Shown here piece after piece: positions 1 to 4,368 of a DNA stretch of 6,636 nt. This DNA is from Pseudofrankia asymbiotica. Its GTDB lineage: Bacteria; Actinomycetota; Actinomycetes; Frankiales; Frankiaceae. Location: contig NZ_MOMC01000035.1 of NCBI RefSeq assembly GCF_001983105.1, forward strand, positions 78,677 to 85,312. The letters are read 5' to 3'. The position numbers were made by a program, and so were the translations under genes. The notes under the pieces were generated by a model, which made no database searches, had not been told where the DNA came from, and saw only the letters and a program-made list of their open reading frames with translations. The first letter of the stretch is position 1. The number at the start of each line of letters is the position of its first letter.

Positions 1-362
1 CCTTCGGGGTGCGGATCGTCGGCGTGCCGACGGTCCGGGAGCCGGACGGGCTCGCGCTGTCCAGCCGCAACGCCTACCTGACCGAGTCCCAGCGGGTGTC
101 CGCGCTCGCGCTCTCGCGGGCGCTCGCGGCGGGCCTCGCGGCCAGCGGCGACGGCCCCGACGCGGTCATCGCCGCCGCGCGCGCGGTGCTCACGGCCGAG
201 CCGGGCATCGAGGTCGACTACCTCGTCCTCGCCGGGCCCGACGACCTCAGCCCCGCCACGGCGGGACCCGCGCTGCTGCTCGTCGCGGCCAGGGTGGGAA
301 GCACCCGCCTGATCGACAACATCGAACTCGTCCTTCCACCCGCCGCCGAGCCAGAGGCCTGA
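1..362 (+). CDS. panC: Pantothenate synthetase, C-terminal part (5' end outside window)
   Basis: Pantothenate synthetase (pantoate--beta-alanine ligase) joins pantoate and beta-alanine using ATP, via a pantoyl-adenylate intermediate, in the cytoplasm. The frame is open from the left edge (first whole codon at 3) to a TGA at 360-362, giving the last 119 residues of a family usually about 280-310 long. The visible part starts at the conserved segment [19 protein letters not shown]; the SSRN portion is the KMSKS-like ATP-binding loop of this nucleotidyltransferase-fold family. The C-terminal domain follows, with the typical EVDYLVL strand and a closing [12 protein letters not shown] motif. It ends 2 nt before nadB, so it is probably an upstream member of the same operon. 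The GTG at 9 is an internal codon, not a start. Identification is secure; the N-terminal HIGH-type motif is outside the window. Confidence 0.96.
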   Translation, partial: FGVRIVGVPTVREPDGLALSSRNAYLTESQRVSALALSRALAAGLAASGDGPDAVIAAARAVLTAEPGIEVDYLVLAGPDDLSPATAGPALLLVAARVGSTRLIDNIELVLPPAAEPEA

Positions 363-364
363 CC

Positions 365-2137
365 ATGACCAGCGACTCCTCACCTTCGGCCTCGGCGCCG
401 CCCGCGCCGCGCGCGCTGGCGGGTCTGCCGCCGTTGCCGGTGCTGCCCGCGCGGCTCGGCGCGCCGCGGGCCGGCTGGACCAGGCACGCCGACGTCGTGG
501 TGATCGGCTCGGGCGTGGCGGGGCTGTCCGCCGTGCTGCGGGTACGCGCGGCGCTGCCGACCGCCCGGGTGCTGCTGGTCACCAAGGCACTGCTGGACAT
601 GGGCTCGACCCGCTGGGCGCAGGGCGGGATCGCCGCGGCGCTGGCCGCCGAGGACTCGCCCGACGACCATCTGCGCGACACGCTGGTCGCGGGCGTCGGG
701 CTGTGCGACCCGGCGGCGGTGCGGGTGCTGGTCGACGAGGGCCCGGCCAGGGTCCGCGAGCTCGCCGCGCTCGGGGCCCAGTTCGACCGGACCGCGAGCG
801 GCGAGCTGTCACTCACCCGGGAGGGCGGCCACCTGCGCGACCGGATCGTGCACGCGGGCGGTGACGCCACCGGCCTGGAGGTGGAGCGCGCGCTGATCGC
901 GGCGCTGCGCTCCGACGAGGCCGTCGAGATCATCGAGCACGCCCTCGTCCTCGACCTGCTCACCGACGCGGACGGCCGCGTCGCCGGCGCGACCCTGCAC
1001 GTCCTGGGCGAGGGCAGCCGCGACGGGGTCGGAGCGGTCACCGCCAGGGCGGTGATCCTCGCGACCGGCGGAATGGGCCAGATCTTCGCGTCCACGACGA
1101 ACCCGCCCGTCTCCACCGGAGACGGGGTGGCGCTCGCGCTGCGCGCCGGCGCGGTGGTCACGGACCTGGAGTTCGTCCAGTTCCACCCCACGGCGTTCTG
1201 GGCGCCCGGCGCCGAGTCGCTCGACGTGGGCCAGCGGCCGCTGGTGAGCGAGGCGATGCGCGGCGAGGGCGCCGTCCTCGTGGATGCGGCCGGCGAACGG
1301 GTGATGCTTGGCGTACACCCGTTGGCCGACCTCGCGCCGCGGGACGTGGTCGCGAAGCAGATGTCGCGGGTGATGGCCGCCCAGGGCGTCAATCACCTCT
1401 ATCTGGACGCCCGTCATCTCGGTGAGGCGACGATCCTGCGCCGGTTCCCGACCATCACCGCCCAGTGCCGAGCCCAGGGCGTGGACCCGGTCACCCAGCC
1501 GATCCCGGTGGCACCGGCGGCCCACTACGCCAGCGGCGGGGTGCGCACCGACACCTGGGGCCGCACGAGCGTGCCCGGCCTCTACGCCTGCGGCGAGGTG
1601 GCCTGCACGGGTGTGCACGGCGCGAACCGGCTGGCGTCGAACAGCCTGCTCGAGGGCCTGGTCTTCGCGGCGCGGATCGCCGAGGACCTGGCCGCCGGGC
1701 TGCCCTCGCCGGGTGTGCCGGCGCTCGCCGTGGTCGAGCGCGGCTCCGCCGGGCTCGCGGACCCGGCCGAGCGCGGCGACCTCGCCCGGGTGATGACCGA
1801 CGGCGCCGGGGTGCTGCGCTCCGCGCCGAGCCTGCTGGCCGCCGCGAAGGCGCTGACGGCCATCGGCGACGTCCGGGTCACCGGCTCGACCGTGACCGCC
1901 GGGCCGGACGCCTGGGAGATGAGCAACCTGCGGACCGTCGCGACGGCGCTGGTCGCCGCCGCGACGGCGCGCACGGAGACCCGCGGCTCGCACTGGCGCG
2001 AGGACTTCGCCGAGGCCGACGACGACTGGCGAGGGCACCTGCTGGTCCGCCTGGACCCGGACGGGGCGCTCGGCGTCACGTTCGAGCCCGCGGCGGCAGA
2101 CGGGGCGACCCCCGTCGAAGGAGAGAAGGCACTGTGA
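365..2137 (+). CDS. nadB: L-aspartate oxidase (FAD-dependent)
   Basis: NadB oxidises L-aspartate to iminoaspartate with FAD, the first step of de novo NAD synthesis; NadA then makes quinolinate from it. The 590-residue product has the FAD dinucleotide fold (VVVIGSGVAG, residues 44-53), the STRWAQGGIA segment near 80-90, TREGGH around E153, QFHPTAF (H274), and the C-terminal FAD motif GLYACGEVACTGVHGANR at 405-422. R326, H387 and R422 fall at a constant +36 offset from the active-site R290, H351 and R386 that I recall for E. coli NadB. The C-terminal helical domain ends with ETRGSHWREDF, shared with succinate dehydrogenase flavoproteins. The ATG at 365 has AGAGG at 353-357, 7 nt upstream. About 40 Pro/Ala-rich residues precede the fold, making it longer than the usual ~540. 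Its stop overlaps the nadC start. Fumarate reductase flavoprotein is the alternative, but the nadC context argues against it. Confidence 0.97.
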   Translation: MTSDSSPSASAPPAPRALAGLPPLPVLPARLGAPRAGWTRHADVVVIGSGVAGLSAVLRVRAALPTARVLLVTKALLDMGSTRWAQGGIAAALAAEDSPDDHLRDTLVAGVGLCDPAAVRVLVDEGPARVRELAALGAQFDRTASGELSLTREGGHLRDRIVHAGGDATGLEVERALIAALRSDEAVEIIEHALVLDLLTDADGRVAGATLHVLGEGSRDGVGAVTARAVILATGGMGQIFASTTNPPVSTGDGVALALRAGAVVTDLEFVQFHPTAFWAPGAESLDVGQRPLVSEAMRGEGAVLVDAAGERVMLGVHPLADLAPRDVVAKQMSRVMAAQGVNHLYLDARHLGEATILRRFPTITAQCRAQGVDPVTQPIPVAPAAHYASGGVRTDTWGRTSVPGLYACGEVACTGVHGANRLASNSLLEGLVFAARIAEDLAAGLPSPGVPALAVVERGSAGLADPAERGDLARVMTDGAGVLRSAPSLLAAAKALTAIGDVRVTGSTVTAGPDAWEMSNLRTVATALVAAATARTETRGSHWREDFAEADDDWRGHLLVRLDPDGALGVTFEPAAADGATPVEGEKAL

Positions 2138-3144
2138 GCCCCAGGATCGCCGCGAGGCACGCCGTCGCTCCGGCCCACGTCCTCGCCGACGCCGATGCCC
2201 CCGCCGCGGCGGGCGAGATGGGCCTCGGGCTGTCGGACGCGACCAGATCGGCCCTGGCCGCGACCGGCCTCGAGCCCGCGGGCCTCGCCGACGTGCTGTC
2301 CCGGGCGCTCGCCGAGGACCTGCCGGCGGCGAGCGGGCTCGGCGTGGACGCCACGTCGGCCGCCACCGTGCCCGCGGACCTGGTGGCCACCGGCCGGATC
2401 GTCTCCCGGGCGCGCGGCGTGGTCGCGGGCCTCCCGGTGGCCGCGGCGGTGTTCGAGGCCGTCGCCGGCCGCACCGTCGAGGTCACGCTGACCGCCGCGG
2501 ACGGCGACCGGGTCGAGCCCGGCGACGAGGTGCTGCGGGTGCGCGGCCCGGTGCGCGGGCTGCTGACGGCCGAGCGCACCGCGCTGAACCTGCTGTGCCA
2601 CCTGTCCGGGGTGGCGACGGGGACGCGGGCCTGGGTCGACGCCATCGCCGGGACGGGCGCCGCCGTGCGGGACACCCGCAAGACCATGCCGGGGCTGCGC
2701 GCGCTGGAGAAGTACGCCGTGCGTGCCGGCGGCGGCGTGAACCACCGGATGTCGCTCGTGGACGCGGCGCTGGTCAAGGACAACCACGTGGTCGCGGCCG
2801 GCGGGGTGGCGGCCGCGTTCGCCGCCGTGCGCGGGGCCTTCCCCGACCTGCCCGTCGAGGTCGAGTGCGACACCGTCGAGCAGGTCGCCGAGGCGGTCGA
2901 GGCGGGCGCCGACCTGATCCTGTGCGACAACATGAGCACCGACGAGCTTCGGGCGGCGGTGGCGCTGGCCCGGCCGACCGGGGTACTGCTGGAGGCCAGC
3001 GGCGGCCTCACCCTGGCCGTCGCGGCCGACGTGGCGGCCACCGGCGTCGACTATCTCGCGGTCGGCGCCCTCACCCACTCGGTCACGGCGCTCGACCTGG
3101 GCCTGGACCTCGCTCTCGACACGCAGGGAAAACGGTCGCACTGA
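2134..3144 (+). CDS. nadC: Nicotinate-nucleotide pyrophosphorylase (quinolinate phosphoribosyltransferase)
   Basis: NadC converts quinolinate and PRPP to nicotinate mononucleotide, CO2 and pyrophosphate, completing the NAD-specific branch that NadB begins. The 336-residue product has the N-terminal alpha/beta sandwich followed by the barrel. Visible residues are R148 in TAERT, R182-K183 in DTRKTMPGLR, H204-R205 in GGVNHRMSL, K215 in VKDNH, E244 in VEVECD and D265 in LCDNM. All sit at +43 relative to the substrate-binding residues I recall for Mycobacterium tuberculosis NadC (R105, R139/K140, H161/R162, K172, E201, D222), so the site is intact. The GTG at 2134 shares a GTGA overlap with the nadB stop and has AGGAG at 2119-2123, 10 nt upstream. 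An in-frame ATG at 2218 would give 308 residues, closer to the family norm (~280-300), so the Ala-rich first 28 residues are uncertain. The stop overlaps coaX by 1 nt. Confidence 0.97.
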   Translation: MSPRIAARHAVAPAHVLADADAPAAAGEMGLGLSDATRSALAATGLEPAGLADVLSRALAEDLPAASGLGVDATSAATVPADLVATGRIVSRARGVVAGLPVAAAVFEAVAGRTVEVTLTAADGDRVEPGDEVLRVRGPVRGLLTAERTALNLLCHLSGVATGTRAWVDAIAGTGAAVRDTRKTMPGLRALEKYAVRAGGGVNHRMSLVDAALVKDNHVVAAGGVAAAFAAVRGAFPDLPVEVECDTVEQVAEAVEAGADLILCDNMSTDELRAAVALARPTGVLLEASGGLTLAVAADVAATGVDYLAVGALTHSVTALDLGLDLALDTQGKRSH

Positions 3145-3896
3145 TGCTGCTGACGATCGACATCGGCAACACCAACACCGTCCTCGGCGTGTTCGAGGGC
3201 GAGACGCTGGCCGACTCGTGGCGGGTGCGCACCCAGCCGAACGCGACGGCGGACGAGCTGACGCTGGTCTACCGCGGCCTGCTCGGCGAACACCAGATCG
3301 ACGGCGTGTCGGTGTGCTCGACGGTGCCGGCGGCGCTGCGGGAGATCCGCCGGATGGCGGCGCGGATCTTCCGGCATGTGCCGGTGGTGGTGGTCGAGCC
3401 CGGTACCCGCACGGGAGTGCCGATCCTCATCGACAACCCCAAGGAGGCCGGCGCCGACCGGATCATGAACACACTGGCCGCGCACCACCTGCACGGCGGG
3501 CCGACGATCGTGGTCGACTTCGGCACGTCCACCAACATCGACGTGGTCTCCGCGCGCGGCGAGTTCCTCGGCGGCGCGCTCGCGCCCGGCATCGAGATCG
3601 CGCTGGACGCGCTCGCCTCCCGGGCCGCCCAGCTGCGCAAGGTCGAGCTGGTGCCACCCCGGTCGGTGATCGGCAAGGGCACCGTCGAGGCCCTGCAGTC
3701 CGGCATGATCTACGGGGCGGCCGGACAGGTGGACGGCCTGGTCCGGCGCATCCGCGCCGAGCTCGGCGCGGAGGCGACCGCGATCGCGACCGGTGGTCTC
3801 GCCCCGCTCGTCATCAAGGAGAGCGAGACCCTCCAGGTGCACGAGCCACACCTCACCCTGATCGGCCTGCGGCTGGTGTTCACCAAGAACATCTGA
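3144..3896 (+). CDS. coaX: Type III pantothenate kinase
   Basis: CoaX phosphorylates pantothenate with ATP to 4'-phosphopantothenate, the first committed step to coenzyme A. Type III kinases belong to the acetate kinase/Hsp70/actin fold, need a monovalent cation and are not feedback-inhibited by CoA (family knowledge). The 250-residue product has normal length. It begins MLLTIDIGNTNTVLG, with D6 in phosphate-binding motif 1. It carries GADRI at 103-107 and VDFGTST at 124-130 with the catalytic-type D125, then GEFLGGALAPG, the GKGTVEALQSG segment around T180, and ATGGLA at 215-220. The ATG at 3144 shares its A with the nadC stop (TGATG). An AGGGA at 3125-3129 is 14 nt away, rather far, so reinitiation after nadC is likely. 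The frame stays open upstream into nadC, but only this start gives the canonical N-terminus. It appears to be the last gene of the operon. Confidence 0.97.
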   Translation: MLLTIDIGNTNTVLGVFEGETLADSWRVRTQPNATADELTLVYRGLLGEHQIDGVSVCSTVPAALREIRRMAARIFRHVPVVVVEPGTRTGVPILIDNPKEAGADRIMNTLAAHHLHGGPTIVVDFGTSTNIDVVSARGEFLGGALAPGIEIALDALASRAAQLRKVELVPPRSVIGKGTVEALQSGMIYGAAGQVDGLVRRIRAELGAEATAIATGGLAPLVIKESETLQVHEPHLTLIGLRLVFTKNI

Positions 3897-3907
3897 CCGC
3901 CACCGGC

Positions 3908-3930
3908 ACCGCTCCCCAGTGGTCTTTTCT
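3908..3930 (+). terminator. Probable intrinsic terminator after coaX
   Basis: Starting 12 nt after the coaX stop, ACCGCT (3908-3913) and AGTGGT (3918-3923) pair around a CCCC loop, with one G-U pair among six. The hairpin is followed directly by CTTTTCT (3924-3930). A short stem plus T-rich tail in this position fits a rho-independent terminator closing the panC-nadB-nadC-coaX operon. The stem is short, and an outer pairing of CCGCCA (3897-3902) with TGGCGG (3930-3935) could extend or compete with it. A second T-run lies at 3947-3951. Confidence 0.5.
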
Positions 3931-4189
3931 GGCGGAGAATGCCCTGTTTTTGGAGTCAACTTCACGACATATACCCAGGGTCATGTCTCGTCGGAATTCG
4001 CGCGCCAGCCCACGCCGGTACACACGGTCACACAGTGCGATCTGTGGTCCGGCCAGGCGAGCCACGCCCCGCGCCACACGCAAAAGTGCCCAGGCGGGAC
4101 CACTTCCGGACCATGCGACCCGGCCGCGGCGGACCAGTCAGCGCGACGGAATTTGCCCTAACAACACCGATAACACTATGCCCCGCCGC

Positions 4190-4195
4190 TAGAAT
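4190..4195 (+). promoter_or_regulatory. Candidate -10 hexamer TAGAAT
   Basis: TAGAAT matches the bacterial -10 consensus TATAAT at five of six positions and fits the actinobacterial TAnnnT pattern. Transcription would start near 4202 and give a leader of about 165 nt before the GTG at 4369. No good -35 sequence is visible at 16-18 bp, so the promoter would be weak or activator-dependent. The hexamer overlaps the palindrome at 4194-4206, which would suit repression. This is inferred from sequence only. Confidence 0.35.
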
Positions 4196-4218
4196 TCGGC
4201 CCGAATCTCCATTCGGCC
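4194..4218. promoter_or_regulatory. Palindrome ATTCGGcCCGAAT with a third half-site; candidate operator
   Basis: ATTCGG (4194-4199) and CCGAAT (4201-4206) form a perfect inverted repeat around one central base. A further copy of the half-site, ATTCGGCC, occurs at 4211-4218, exactly 17 bp from the first copy at 4194-4201. The cluster lies in an AT-richer patch on a -10-like hexamer and upstream of the sugar transferase gene. A 1-base centre cannot form an RNA hairpin, so a DNA-binding dimer is the natural reading. The regulator is unknown. Confidence 0.4.
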
Positions 4219-4231
4219 ATCATCAGGTCAA

Positions 4232-4265
4232 CGGCCGCCCGATCGCGTCTTTGATCGAGCGGCCG
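4232..4265 (+). promoter_or_regulatory. Strong imperfect hairpin in the leader region
   Basis: CGGCCGC (4232-4238) pairs with GCGGCCG (4259-4265), and CGATC (4240-4244) pairs with GATCG (4253-4257). The C4239/A4258 position is mismatched and the loop GCGTCTTT has 8 bases, so 12 base pairs form in all. No T-run follows, so it is not a standard terminator. The 3' arm overlaps a competing small stem, CGGCC (4260-4264) with GGCCG (4268-4272). Either a leader RNA structure or a protein site is possible. Confidence 0.45.
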
Positions 4266-4297
4266 GCGGCCGACACACCCGGGCACGCAGGTACAGC

Positions 4298-4303
4298 TAG
4301 GCT
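4298..4303 (+). promoter_or_regulatory. Candidate -10 hexamer TAGGCT
   Basis: TAGGCT fits the TAnnnT -10 pattern common in actinobacteria and would place a start near 4310, about 59 nt before the GTG at 4369. A GACA-containing -35-like element (4270-4275) is 22 bp away, too far for a normal promoter, and nothing better is seen at 17-18 bp. It is the alternative to the TAGAAT candidate. Confidence 0.3.
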
Positions 4304-4343
4304 CGGCGGCTGACGATCATCCGCCGGCATGCCGAAACGGCGG
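4304..4343 (+). promoter_or_regulatory. Three-segment CGGCGG / CCGCCG / CGGCGG element, possible two-state leader
   Basis: CGGCGG (4304-4309), CCGCCG (4321-4326) and CGGCGG (4338-4343) are each separated by exactly 11 bases. The central block can pair with either flank, giving two exclusive 6-bp hairpins; the right-hand one gains a T4320-A4344 pair. The right loop also contains part of a perfect 10-bp palindrome CGGCATGCCG (4325-4334). The right hairpin ends 7 nt before the purine-rich AAGGGG (4351-4356) that probably serves the downstream GTG. Pairing is seen directly; a regulatory role is inferred, and chance pairing is not rare at this G+C content. Confidence 0.4.
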
Positions 4344-4368
4344 AAGACGCAAGGGGCGGGGGCCACCG

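Larger units (their letters stand above)
3897..4368. other. Intergenic region without a convincing gene; terminator plus regulatory leader
   Basis: These 472 bases separate coaX from the sugar transferase gene. Composition is clearly less G+C-biased than the genes, with AT-richer patches around 3921-3985 and 4149-4215. Short open frames on both strands (for example 3919-4161 +, 3939-4313 +, 3880-4083 -) have no recognisable product, no strong ribosome binding site and no GC-rich third positions, so I do not call genes. No tRNA-like or known riboswitch structure was identified. The contents are a terminator-like hairpin near 3908, a small inverted repeat CACAG/CTGTG (4031-4035 with 4042-4046), and, from 4190 on, promoter-like hexamers and several inverted repeats listed separately. 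Confidence 0.7.

Noticed and set aside
1465..2133. Upstream extension of the nadC frame into nadB, giving 559 codons from 1465.
   Set aside because: The extra part lies inside the conserved nadB coding region and translates to Arg/Gly-rich sequence; the GTG at 2134, overlapping the nadB stop, is the natural start.
247..3965. Several overlapping long open frames on the minus strand (for example 247-1392, 809-2038, 1582-3141, 2076-3041, 3051-3965).
   Set aside because: All are opposite panC, nadB, nadC or coaX, whose catalytic residues are intact. The translations are Arg/Ala/Pro/Gly/His-rich with no motifs, as expected for composition shadows.
3950..3978. TTGGAG (3950-3955) and TATACC (3970-3975) as a promoter.
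   Set aside because: The spacing is 14 bp, the -10 match is four of six, and there is no gene within about 390 bases downstream, so it was not listed.
4031..4046. CACAG-N6-CTGTG inverted repeat as a CRP-type operator.
   Set aside because: The half-site order is opposite to the TGTGA-N6-TCACA consensus and the arms are only 5 bp; chance occurrence is likely.
3880..4313. Small open frames in the intergenic region (3919-4161 +, 3939-4313 +, 3880-4083 -).
   Set aside because: They have no recognisable product, no convincing ribosome binding site and no G/C preference at third positions, and they overlap each other and the likely regulatory sites.
4290..4315. CAGCTAGGCTCGG (4294-4306) faintly resembles the CAGCTAACCTCG end of the c-di-AMP (ydaO) riboswitch.
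   Set aside because: None of the other ydaO core blocks, such as the GGGGGAACC-type and GGGTGAATC-type segments, are present in the 130 bases upstream.
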